From assembly GCA_028386065.3 (NCBI GenBank), contig JAKUCV010002753.1, forward strand, positions 108,465 through 172,464: DNA of 64,000 bases. Reading direction: 5' to 3'. The notes under the pieces were generated by a model. The model had not been told where the DNA came from and did no database searches. It saw nothing but the letters and a program-made list of their open reading frames with translations. Below, piece after piece: positions 23,031 through 34,636 of this stretch. Source of the stretch: Turnera subulata (lineage: Eukaryota; Streptophyta; Magnoliopsida; Malpighiales; Passifloraceae). Both the position numbers and the translations under genes were made by a program. Numbering within the stretch: position 1 is the first letter of the stretch; every line of letters starts with the position of its first letter.

Positions 23031-23635
23031 TATATGCACCGTTTCATACACTGTGCTGATTTAAACGTCGGAGTGCTCTCGGCCGGGTATAGTCACCATG
23101 GGTTTCCCAAATCCACATATATTCATTTTGCAAGTGACACATGGACTATGCAGTTTCGGCCGTCATAAGGATATATTATAATATAAAATTACATATTATT
23201 ATTTTTTTTATTTTCTTTCATAAATTTTTCCTCCCTATTAACTGAATGTTATAATTTTAGCATTAATTTTTTTAAGTTTTGAAATTATTATTAGTACAGA
23301 TAAATAATGTTTTTATATATTAAAATTTTAATTAATAATCCATATTTTTGTACGAAATTATTAAAAAGATAAGTGTCACTCATATTTTTTCTTGCCTAAT
23401 TTTTTTTACCATGGATGTCTTAATTTTTTAGATATATAGAAATTTGCACGTACATCAATACACAATTTATAAGATTTTTTTCTTTGCCATGCCATGCCAA
23501 CCAAAAAAATGAAAACGCAGACCTGTTTGTTTTCACCGAGCAAGTAGATTTGAAAACTTGGCTCAATGCTTGGACAAATCTGTCATTACAGTGCTTTGAT
23601 TAGTTTTCTTTTTTTTTTTTTTCAATTTAAACACC
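23031..23635. other. Interior of the old TIR transposon, AT-rich
   Basis: No gene recognised. Mostly AT-rich with long T runs. Confidence 0.4.
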
Positions 23636-23793
23636 TGCCACATCATCTTTAATTGACAGAAACGGAAGTTAGGACTCAAAGAGACTCTTTGTTAACAGTT
23701 TAGGACTCAATTGGCCTAGTAGTTAAAGTTAGGACTCAAAGGGAATTAGACTTAAAGTTTTAGGACTTCCAAAGCCTTAATCCCCTTAACTTC

Positions 23794-24474
23794 TATGTTG
23801 TGTGGGTAGTGAATAAATTTAAATAAAGAATTAAAAAAAAAATCCTATATACTAAACTCATCGATAACAACCATATAAGCAATTAGAAGTTGTAAACCTG
23901 ATAACTGGAGGTGTAGAGATAACTAGCTGAAATAAATATTAAAATATTAAAGATATGTGAGCATAAAAGTTACGAGATACACTACATATGGATGGCGGTG
24001 TACTACACGATCAGTATAATAAGTTGCAACAAAAGAATTATATGAGTTCGAAAAAAAAAGAAGAAGAAGAATTATATGAGAATTGGAGTGATTTCACATA
24101 TGAAGATGAGACTTTATTAGAATTATAACAGAATAGACAAAAAAAAAATGGTTTAAAAATTAACTAGCACATCCTTGATTTTAATACACGGGTATTTTCA
24201 AGAAATATGTTTGATGAGGATGCATTTTCTTTTAAAAAAGAATTATTTAAATAATAATAATCATAATAAGACGGATATTGAATCAATTTATCTCTAGCTC
24301 AGGACGCCCATTCCCTTTTTGGAGATTTATACATTTTTAGATTTCAATTACTAGGAGGGATCTTGAACTAATATCCTGCCAGTTATTGGAAATTTTCGTT
24401 CAAAAAAAGACTATTTAGTAATCAGATAATCGAATTTCCCAAAACTATTTATTTCAAATGTCAAATGATGTGTA
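23794..24474. other. Intergenic AT-rich spacer
   Basis: Sequence between the TIR transposon and the LTR array. It has a short GAA-rich stretch near 24050-24070 and no recognised gene. Confidence 0.4.
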
Positions 24475-27400
24475 TGAAACGCCCCGACCCGTATTTATCG
24501 TACATAGTAAACATGTGCCGGAATTGTAACGACCCGACCAAACAAAGCCCAGTATACAGTGTATACAACAGAAAACTGGCTCAACAGCCCAAAACATAAA
24601 TATCACAAATCTGGCCCTTCGGCCCAACATCAAAACATATCACCCGAACCCGGGATCATCAATAACATCATAACCGGCCCAAGGCCCAACAATAACAATA
24701 AATAGCACAGCGGAAGACTTAATAACTCACAAAGACACTGTATGCGACACATGATGCAAACTATGGATCCAAGTCCTGTCCAAGGGATAACGCCGCAGCC
24801 TGTCTGGAATGCATCAAACCTGAACCACAAATAACTCAACCTACGGGATGAAAGTCCGCAGGTGAGGGGTGAGTCCGAAGTGCTCACAACCATGGATAGA
24901 CAATCAATATGCAACACTAAAAATTACTCAAGGCCGAAAACAGGCAAAAACCGCCAAAATATACCAAACCAAAAGACACGACCCAGAACTGGTCCAAGAC
25001 AAAAAAGACTTAAACAAAAAAACCAACTTCCAATTTTATCTTTTCGGGCCCCGTCACGGACAAGCTAGGGGTCAGACCTGGTTCTCAACATATTTCGGGT
25101 GCCAGACCAAATCCAAGAGAGCTCAGGGATCGACATCCCAAAATAGTAACCCAGGGATAGACATCCCAAATATAATCACGGGATAGACATCCCAAGTATA
25201 GACATGCTTATCACAAGTAACCCAGGTCATGGCCACCACAAAACAGTCTTAAACCATTGAGCCGTACCACTACTTACCACGTGACAATTATATCATCATT
25301 ATCCAAATCCAAATCTCAGGGATCAACATCCCTTGCCAAAATACTGGGATAGACATCCCATCCAAAACCGAGGATCGACATCCTTATCACAAATTATTAA
25401 TTAATCCACTATCCTTATGCCCAAAGACACAAAAATAAATATCCAAAACTCAATGCACGGGGATAAACATCCCAAAACCAAATCAAAGTACTAGGATAAA
25501 CATCCCAAAAACAATCAAGACACCGGGATAGACATCCCGAACCAACCACAACAAATGCAACATTCAACAGTGCAACAAACATCAAACACAGCAACCGAGT
25601 AATACAGGCACATATTAAAGGAGATCCATCCTCACCTTAGCCGATTACTCAACTCTGAAGACAATGACCGGTCCGACGCCGGCTCCTCGGGAAACTGCCC
25701 AATATCCAAACCTATATAGCAAAACAACATGCTCATATAAACGCACATAATCGGTATGCTATGATGCCATTACTGCGAAATAAACCCATCCTGGTTCATA
25801 TCCTTTGTTATCATCTCTTAATGAAAATATTATACCGTACGTATATCCGAATATAATTTCGGTACCATACTTTAATTAAAACCCTTCTCAAAATATTTTC
25901 TTAGATTAATTATACTTTTCCCAAAATATTTTTATGAAGATATTTATCATTTTCCTAAAATATAATTATCACAAAATAATTTTTCCTTAGGAAGATATAT
26001 ATATATGTATATACATTCATTTTTAAAATTACTTACTTAAAATAATTTATACTTCTCCAAAAATAACTACTATAACATAATTCCCTGATAATATAGCGTA
26101 TTCTTATACTCCCAAAATATTTATAGTATATATTTATCATTTTCTAATGTAGTCATTATTTAGTAATTTTGCAAAGGATATAATTCTTGTTATATTTACC
26201 TTAGTTTCTTGAAAATAATATAACATGGTAATTACTTTATTTATTTCTACAAAATACAATGTATTTATATCTCCCAGAAATTATATAATCCACATATATT
26301 TTTTTCCATATTATATACTTCTATTATTATTATTATTATTTTTGAATCCGGACTAGGCCAAACAGTCAAGCCCAGCCTACTGCATAGGCCAAACCCAACC
26401 CCAAGCAGGGGCAAGCCCACACAGTAGGCCCAGCATTCCAGTCAGGTCCAGGCGCGCAAGAGTCCAGGCGGCATCCGGATCCACCCGACCCGTATCCAAG
26501 ACCCGGTTGCACAATCGGGTTACTCACCCACTGTCACGTATCTTCACAGGTTGACGATGCAGGCGGCGGCCGACGACGGCTGGCACAGAACGGGACGAAG
26601 GCAAGGGCGCGACAGGGCGACGGTGACGCGAGGAAGGTGTAGTGGTGCGGCGGTGCGACGCGAGCAAATGGGAGGCGGATCCGAGTCGGGTCTTCCTTGT
26701 CCAAGGACGGGGGCGGCGTCTTGCAGCGGTGACAGGGGCGGCACGGCGAGCGAGGTGGCAAGGAGAAGCACGGCGGCATCGTGTGCAGGCGAGGAGACGT
26801 CAGTGGTGGCTACTGGTCGTGACCGACGGCTGAACCGTGAAGGGGGCGACGGCCTGAGGAAGGAGGGGCGTGGTGACGACGACCTGATGGTTGCTGATGG
26901 CGGTAGCAGGTGTAGCAACCGGTCGCCTCGTCTGGACGGTGGCGTGGCGGTGGTGTGGTCTGTGCGTGTGATGTCGGGTGGTGGAGTTGGTGGTGGCGGT
27001 CGGCACGGGTTGTTGTGTTGGTGGCGGTTGTGTGTATGTGGTGGTTGTTACGATTTGTGTGTGTTATTTTTGTTGTTTTCTTTTTATTTTTTTCTCTGTT
27101 TGATTTGTAGGTTTTGTGTTTGCAGGGGAAAAGCAGGGAGAAGAGGAGGCGTGAATGGTGTGTTCACGAGCTGCACAGGCCATTCACAGGTTCACAGTGG
27201 GAGGCGGCTGTGTGACTCAATCATGCAGTCGTGTCCCGTCCGGACCAGAAAATAACTGTAATACCCCCTTAGTTATTTTCCGGTGTGATTTTTCTGAGGA
27301 TTCCGGGACCCAAAAAATACCAACTTAGGTCCGAAAAATCTCGAGCGCGGGAAGAGGCTCAGTTACGAAAAACGACGCTCGATTTACCTTGAATTAATTA

Positions 27401-27484
27401 CCCAAGAATAATTCTTTCGGTAAATCGTTGCAAAAAGACTTTTACAGACCCGGTAAAAATTCAAATTTTACCCGGGCTGTTACA
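24475..27484 (-). repeat. Left LTR of the family B array, 3010 bp, uninterrupted
   Basis: Starts TGAAACGCCCCGACCCG and ends CCCGGGCTGTTACA on the plus strand. Contains the hairpin-like repeat series at 25125-25545 and a GC-rich block at about 26540-27030. The polypurine tract (minus strand CTTTTTAAGGTGGGTAGAC) lies just beyond 27484. Confidence 0.9.
25125..25545. repeat. Dispersed short palindrome GGGATAGACATCCC, about nine copies
   Basis: Copies with small changes occur near 25127, 25155, 25179, 25317, 25343, 25375, 25459, 25494 and 25524. Each is a 5-bp stem around a 4-nt loop. The same series is present in the middle LTR (about 34768-35190), and a shorter one in the family D LTR (31207-31275 and 41320-41390). 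Confidence 0.8.
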
Positions 27485-27670
27485 GTCTACCCACCTTAAA
27501 AAGAATTTCGTCCTCGAAATTCCGTCTTACCCGTAGGTCCTACCAGGATAAGCTTCTGCCACACTCTGCCAGGTGTCCAAACTCAACACGAGATACCGCT
27601 TATACCCTTAAACGACATCTCCTCCGCTTATAAATACCAAACCTCATAACTGAGACACTCACTCTCAGCC

Positions 27671-28048
27671 ATGGACTCTCCACTAAGATCAAGAACCACC
27701 TCAGACTCCGAGGACAATAGCTATATCGGTGGTACTGCTTTCCCGACAAGCTCCGATGAAGAACCTCCCAAGAAGCGGTTCAAGACGGACATCATCGGTC
27801 TAAAAGAACACATGGTCGTCTCCCCAAGACGGTGAAACAAGAGTGCTGGCAAAGAAGCTGATGATCGAAAGGGCAAAGCAACGGCTGAAAGCAGCACTCC
27901 ACAGCAGACACTGACGCAGCTAAACGTCTCACTGGGGAAGGTCAGCTCAGTAATGATGCAGATAGAACATGCGTGTGCGAAACTCTTTCCTCACGTGAAA
28001 AACATCCAAAAGCTTGTAAAAGACTTAGAGAAGCATGTAACTCAATAG
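27671..28048 (+). pseudogene. ORF-A copy in the first array unit, one nonsense codon
   Basis: Same 126-codon span and frame as 15769-16146. A TGA at codon 55 (27833-27835) replaces an Arg codon inside the basic cluster, which fits a C-to-T change at CGA. The TATA box is at 27629-27636. The rest of the frame is open to TAG at 28046-28048, so a single change disabled this copy. Confidence 0.7.
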
Positions 28049-28894
28049 AGTAATTCTTCTCCGTTGTAAACCGTTATGAAATAAATAAAATAAGCTTTCT
28101 TTTTAAATCAAAATTTTATGTTACGAAATCTCGTGTTAAACAGGAAAAACAAAACATCTCAAAGCAGATTAAAAATCAACAATAAGGATATAAAATCAAA
28201 CATAAAGAAATTAAAAACAAAATTCATTTAACAAAACCAAAACATAAAGAAGTTAAGACAAAAACATGTTTTCATGTTCAGTGCTCTAGATCGGTAGTAA
28301 ACATCCTCGATCCCGAGAAACGTGACATGCACAGCTAACGGTGACGTCGGTTTCCCTCGTGACAAAGACATCCGTTAACTCGCAAGTTGATGATCACGAG
28401 AACGTCTTGTGTCCCTCGAAAGAAATGTTATCCACTTGTCCTCAAATTCCGCATGAGCCAAAAACGTCTGTCAAGTCTCGTATCCCTCCATGATGTCCGA
28501 ACAGGTGTAAGCTTGTCGCACATGCACTCTACTCGAGATATGGTCCCATCAGTCTAGCCACAACGGTCACAGATGCATGTGATAAAAGATGCAGGAAAAT
28601 ATAGAAAAACCATAAAAAGAAATGCCAAGGTAGCCAGGGCGATAGAAAATTATAAGATGGGAAGGGGCTGAAAAACACTTGCGTTTGTAGCCCGAAAAAC
28701 GTATAAAGTGATGAAGTAATAAATGAGGCAACGACAAAATTTTCAAAAAGCAACACCTTGAAGAATGAAAACGGTTGGAGTTTTGAAGGAAGAAATTTGC
28801 TTTTCCAATCTCCGAAAAATCCTTCAGACTTTCCAGGGGATAGGTGGGGTCTAAACTTTGAAAAACAAAACGGTAATCACGCTCCCCATAGGAG

Positions 28895-28902
28895 TATAAA
28901 AG
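28895..28902 (+). promoter_or_regulatory. TATA box of ORF-B in the first array unit
   Basis: TATAAAAG in the same context as 16945-16952. About 98 bp of extra sequence (about 28760-28858) has been added just upstream compared with the family A element. Confidence 0.55.
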
Positions 28903-29015
28903 ACAGAGTGGTTAGATGTAAATCATCAAAAGCATTTTGAAAGAGAGTTTTGTATTACGTTTAGAAAAATAAACACAAAACACGTCCAGAAAACACACAA
29001 AATCGCCAAGTCAGA

Positions 29016-29694
29016 ATGCCTGCTCCATCATCCGTCTTCTTCATCGAAGGTGCCAACCTAGGCAGAAGAAACCGGCTGGCCTACAGCATGGTCAACGAGC
29101 ATCCAGAGGAACTACCGAACGAGCTCGGCAGGATGCCTCGTCTGGTCTTCGTCGACGAACGCTACTCGTTGAGGTTCTTCGTCACTCCCATGGAAGAGAC
29201 GTTCTTCCTAGAGGACCAAGGAACCCTGAGGACCTCCTTCTACGGCTCGGCAAATTCCGTCATGTTTTTCATTTCTGAAAGACTTCAGGAATTCAACCTA
29301 GAGCCCACTTGGCATTTTCTGGACCAAGGCACCTACTACCAGCTCTCGATGACTGCCCAAAGCATGCCCAGAGTCACTCGATTACCCGCAACTTGGCCAA
29401 AGGCCCGACTACTGGTGTGGAACTGCAGAGGAATTGGTAGGCGTTCCCAGGAGTTCTCGCGTACCCTGAGAGACCTGAAGAACCAGCACAAGCCAAATAT
29501 GGTTCTTCTCACGGAGACCCAGTGGCAGTCTGAAGACGATCACGGTGTCACTCCGGTTCCCTCCAGCAAACCGGTTCGAGCTTCCTGGCCAGAACAACGC
29601 GGGCGGCATGTGGTTCTCGTGGAACGACAGCATCAGGGTCAACATCAACAATGACCCCAATAGCTTCAGGGTCAACGTTGTTCCAAGGAGATGA
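29016..29694 (+). pseudogene. ORF-B copy in the first array unit, frameshifted
   Basis: The frame starting at 29016 is open to 29654, but a 5-bp loss near 29552 (relative to the family A copy) shifts it out of the endonuclease-like reading. In the other frame the sequence continues through GGMWFSWND and a segment with NDPNSFRVNVVP to a stop at 29692-29694. That shows what the 3' end coded for before the loss. The N-terminal 168 residues remain closely similar to 17056-17559, including WNCRG and LLTET. Confidence 0.65.
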
Positions 29695-30468
29695 TTGTTT
29701 TTTTTTTTGTAATATTATCAATGTAATAATAATATTAGTAATATTAATAATATTTATCTTTCCGCTTATTTATGGCATCAATTACCTCTTATGTGTATGT
29801 TATGTGGCAAGCTGGCGTCCCTCGACCGGATCCATAATGCACTAACTAAATGATATAAAATAATAAAAAAATAGAGCGAACTATGCAAACAAGAACAACA
29901 AACATACAAGGACTACCCAACAAGACCTAACGCCTGCTCCGCTACCAAAATGAAACGCCCCGACCCGTATTTACCGTACATAGTAAACACGTGCCGGAAC
30001 TGTAACGACCCGACCAAACAAAGCCCAGCATACAACGTATACAACAGAAAGCTGGCTCAACTGCCAAAAACATAAACATCAGAAATCTGGCCCTTCGACC
30101 CAACATCAAAACATATCACCCAAACCCGGGATCATCAACAACATCATAACCGGCCCAAGGCCCAACAATAACAATAAATAGCACAGCGGAAGACTTAATA
30201 ACTCACAAAGACACTGTATGCGACACATGATGCAAACTATGGATCCAAATCCTATCCAAGGGATAACGCCGCAGCCTGTCTGGAATGCATCAAACCTGAA
30301 CCACAAATAACTCAACCTACGGGATGAAAGCCCGCAGGTGAGGGGTGAGTCCGAAGTGCTCACAACCATGGATAGACAATCAATATGCAACACTAAAAAT
30401 TACTCAAGGCCGAAAACAGGCAAAAATCGCCAAAATATACCAAACCAAAAGACACGACCCAGAACTGG

Positions 30469-33400
30469 TGAAACACCCCGACTACTATTTACCCGACTAA
30501 CAGTATTTACCGATCAACAGTGCCGACACGTGGCACAAACTGTGTAAATACAATAGTAAACAGGCCCAGTGGCCCAAAGTTTACATCACACTACCAATCT
30601 CGGGTACAACAATATTACATGCACAGCGGAAGCAATTTTAATAACCACAGCAAAAGTATGATTCGACTCGATGCAACACTATGGATCCTGAACCGTCANN
30701 NNNNNNNNNNNNNNNNNNNNNNNNNNNNNNNNNNNNNNNNNNNNNNNNNNNNNNNNNNNNNNNNNNNNNNNNNNNNNNNNNNNNNNNNNNNNNNNNNNNN
30801 NNNNNNNNNNNNNNNNNNNNNNNNNNNNNNNNNNNNNNNNNNNNNNNNNNNNNNNNNNNNNNNNNNNNCAACTAACATAGGACAACTGGCAACCGATGCC
30901 AACAACAATAGACTACTCACGACCAACGACAACAACATAAATCCGCAAGCCGACCACCGATGCCGACCACGGTCAACCGACTATACTGACAACCTCCCAG
31001 GGTATGATCATGAGACAACATGCATATGAACATAACACATCACAGCCCAACAAGCAAAAACACATCTTAGACAAGACTGAGCCAAGGCCAAAAGAATATC
31101 TTTTATTATTACCAATTTTATCTTCTGGGCCCCGTCACTAGACAAGATAGAGGTCAGACCTGGATATCAACATATTTTGGGTGCCACACCAAATCCGAGA
31201 GAGCCCAGGGATCGACATCCCAAAAATATGAACCCAGGGATAGACATCCCAAATATATCAACGGGATAGACATCCCAAGCATAGACATGCTTACCATAAG
31301 AACCCAGGTCAAGGCCACCACGAAACAGTCTTTACCCATCGAGTCAGACCACTACTTTCCAAGTGACATTAAAGTCGTCAACACATTTTCCAATTATTCA
31401 ATTTCTATTTCCAATATCCGTTATCAATTTCCCATGGTCAATAGTCCAACAACATTCACATCAGCAATAAGCACGGCAGTTAAATATCCAACAGTGGATA
31501 TCTCAGCAGTTCAATCAAACAACAAAGCACACAAGGTATTGCGGCACATATCAAAGGAAATCCACTCAATAAATATCAGCAAATATCACAAAGTCATCAA
31601 CAACAATAAACATAAGATGCAATGGAACCTATGTAGTTCCAAGACCAACCATCCCTGCTATCACGGGTGGAATGACGTATATGCAACCTCACCTGATACT
31701 CCTCGGAAGTTGGTATCCGGTTAAGCCTTGATATTCCTATAATATAACAACAGTAATCACTTATAATTCGCAAACAAGATGACTATGCATGATGCCGGTT
31801 AACAGTTATTAGACGGCTTATTAGTTCTTTTTATTATTTCTATAATTATCTTACTACCAAACAATTCTTCTAATTTGGTGGTAATTAATTAAATCCAGCG
31901 GTTATATCAAGTATACTTGATTTAAATAAAAAACCGGAACCGAGCGCCTAAGCCGATATCCTGGCCCTTAGGTTGCTTAAGATAAGAAAGTACATACACA
32001 TAAATACGTTGTTTAAATCATATATAAGAAATCATATTACTAAGTATATAATATTCCATAAAGTACTTATACTCGATAAAGTAGTAATACGTATTTGTTT
32101 AGTAGCCAATGATTATATAATAGTGGTAACGTTGAATACGTCCAAATAGTATATGAATAATTTTTATCCGATAATAAAACGGTTAAATAGGAAATACCTC
32201 CATAGGTAAGGAGGTTAACATAGCTAGTATTTACAGTATAAAATAATTTCAACATGATACATAAATAACATATATGTTTGTAACCATTTAATTGTAAATA
32301 GAGTATAGAGAATAATAATAATACCACAGCTCGATAAAGTATAACGGTATACAATAATTCAAAATTACTAAGAAGTTGGCAAAATCCATATAACCGTTAA
32401 TAATTTATTATTTCAAAATAATTATGGTTAGTAAATATAGTTTAGCCTTAAAATAATTTTTGTATAGGTTTCATATAAGAATAAAATAGGTACAAATGAA
32501 TGATATGAAAAGCCCAAAATAAGCTCATATGTATATAGCCAAGAATATAAATTAAGATCTATTGTTATTTAGTCGATGAAAGTATAGATAGTAATAATAT
32601 TTATATAAGAATGAAATTGATAAATAATTAAGGTATGGGCCTATTATTATTTTAGCCCAAAAGAATGAAAATTAATCATATGATAATAATAAATTAAAGC
32701 ATAATTAAGTAATCAAGCTCAGGGGACCTTCACTTGCGTTTAGTCCATCGGAGAAAATAATAAAACAACTTCGAATTTAATAGACAAAATTAAATTAAAT
32801 ATCATGGGCCTTTAAAGTAATTAGCCCAATAAAAATGGATAAAATCAGAAATTAAATTCATTGGGCCTTTTACGAGCCCAGGTAAACGTGAACAAAATTA
32901 AAACGGAAATTAAATACTGTAGGCCTTTTAATAGCCCAATTGGTAAATTAATAAAAACATAGAATAAAAACATAAAAGCATAATTAAAATAACAAAAGCA
33001 TAAATAAAAGCATAATAAGATAAAGCATAAAATAAAAATCATAAGCTAATTAAATTAGGTTAATCCATTTTAATTAGCATTGCTTTAATGTCCGGGTCCA
33101 TAATCGTTCGGGTTCGTTATTATCGTTCAAGTCCAATAAAGATGCATGATTAGTCCGAGGCTCGGGTTTTACCCAAAGGTACGTTTCCGAGCTCGCCGGA
33201 AAATACTCGAGACTGCCGGAACCTCGCCGGATTCCGGCAGCTACTCTTCACGCAGTCCTCAACACCCCTGTTACTGTTCACCGTGAAGCATCAAACCCGC
33301 AGCACCATCTGCTACCATTCCTCTAGCAGCAGAACAACCCAATACCTCCACCAACCCACGGCGTCCATCAATCAAAACAGCCTATTCATCATACCCCCCA

Positions 33401-34636
33401 ATCATCCACCCTTCATCAACTCGATTCAGATCAACAACCCAACGAAAATCGATTAGCAACAATCCTCAACACAAAAGAAAGAGCAGAAGGGAAGGAGAAG
33501 CCCGGCCAAAGACTCACCAATCTGGGCTTTGCCGGCGATGATGTCACTCCTCTGTTCGGTAGAGGGAGCCGGCGGATGTGCAGAGGCAGGGGAAAGGTCG
33601 ACTCCTCTACGTTCGGCAGTGGCTCGGCTCAGTCCCTCGGCGGTGGCGGCGACGTCGACGTCGTCTGGCTGCAGCGGCTGTGGAGAGGACACGGCGGCGT
33701 CGTCGCGTCGAAGGAGGAGGAGGAGGAGAGGGGTCGATGTTGCATCCGGCGCCTCTGGCAGCGGCGGCTTTAGGCGGTAGCAAGGAGGGAGAAGATGAAG
33801 AAGGCGGGATGATGGTGATGGCAGGGGAGAGCGACGGTGGCAGCTTGGTGGTGAGAGAGAGGAAGGACAGAGGGGAAGAGGGGATGGTGGTGTTCACGGG
33901 GAGGGGAAGAAGAAAGGGAAAGGGGAGAAGAGATGAGAAAGGAAGAAAAAGAAGGTGTGGGGGAAAGGGGCGGCTGGTAGGGAAAAATAACGGGAGAGGA
34001 GTAAAGAAAATAAAGGAAAAAAAGAAAGAAAAAGGACAAGTGAAGAAAAGATAAGATTTAAAAAAAAAGAAGGTGGAGAAGGTGGGTGTGGCCGGTGGGT
34101 GAGTGGAGGAGAAAAGAAAGTGGGAAGAAAGATAAGAAAAATAAAAAAAAGGAGAAGAAAAAGATAAGGAAGAAAAGAAAAGAAAAAAAAAATGAGAAAA
34201 GAAAAGAAACGGGAGAGAGGGTGAGTTAGCCCGGGAGAGAAAAACGTGTCACGAGTGTCGGTCAAATTATCGATCCGTCAATGGACCAAATTATCCTCCA
34301 TTTCGGCTTTAACCCGTTAAAAGCATAAGGGTATATCCGTCTTTCCGTCAAATTCCGTCCCGTGTCTGAAAATACAACTTGGGCTCGAAAAATCCGACTA
34401 ATTCTCCTGAGCGTTGCCCAAGTCTCGGAATCGAAAACCGAGGCTCGGTTAACAAAAGACACACCAAAACCTCGTATACTCTAGTGGTCGAAACGAAGCT
34501 CGTTTATCCCCGATAAAACTCTCGGAATTAACTCGGGATGGTAGAATGCTCGATTAACCGTGATAAAAATTTATTTACCACAGTAAGAGTTAAAACAACT
34601 CGGTAAAATCACGAAAATTTTACCCGGGTCGTTACA
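30469..34636 (-). mobile_element. Nested solo LTR of family D, first copy
   Basis: Starts TGAAACACCCCGACTACTATTTACC and ends CCCGGGTCGTTACA. It is a single LTR with no internal region. It contains a gap of N (30699-30868), GC-rich CGGCGG segments (33530-33770), and a purine-rich tract (33780-34220). The long frames in those biased segments are not genes. Confidence 0.85.
30699..30868. other. Assembly gap, 170 N, undersized
   Basis: The second copy has 750 bp in the same place (40224-40973), and the inverted copy at the left edge has about 754 bp (85-838). The true missing length is therefore about 750 bp. Confidence 0.9.

Larger units (their letters stand above)
12167..23785. mobile_element. 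Old TIR DNA transposon split by two LTR insertions
   Basis: The left end (12167 to about 12330) and right end (about 23636-23785) are diverged inverted copies of one another. Both read inward GGGAT-AAGGC, then AAGTCCTAAAACTTTA and repeated TTGAGTCCTAA motifs. The 8-bp direct repeat TTAACTTC flanks the pair at 12159-12166 and 23786-23793. Removing the LTR element at 12557-19461 and the solo LTR at 20173-23025, each with one copy of its duplication, leaves about 1.85 kb of original transposon. The remaining interior has no recognised transposase. The 8-bp duplication suggests hAT or a Mutator-like relative. Confidence 0.75.

Noticed and set aside
25125..25545. Regularly recurring GACATCCC as a possible CRISPR-like array
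   Set aside because: Spacing is irregular, the repeats are short and degenerate, and this is a plant LTR.
26551..27255. A 234-codon GC-rich open frame, also present at 36199-36903
   Set aside because: It lies inside the family B LTR, and the two copies are alike because the LTR is duplicated. The translation is Gly/Arg-rich low complexity, and equally long frames exist on the opposite strand, as expected from GC-rich DNA.
33453..34265. Frames of 80-160 codons rich in Arg/Gly/Lys or Ser/Pro/Phe, repeated at 43565-44342
   Set aside because: They are translations of CGG-rich and GAAA-rich parts of the family D LTR; the two copies differ by indels that shift the frames freely.
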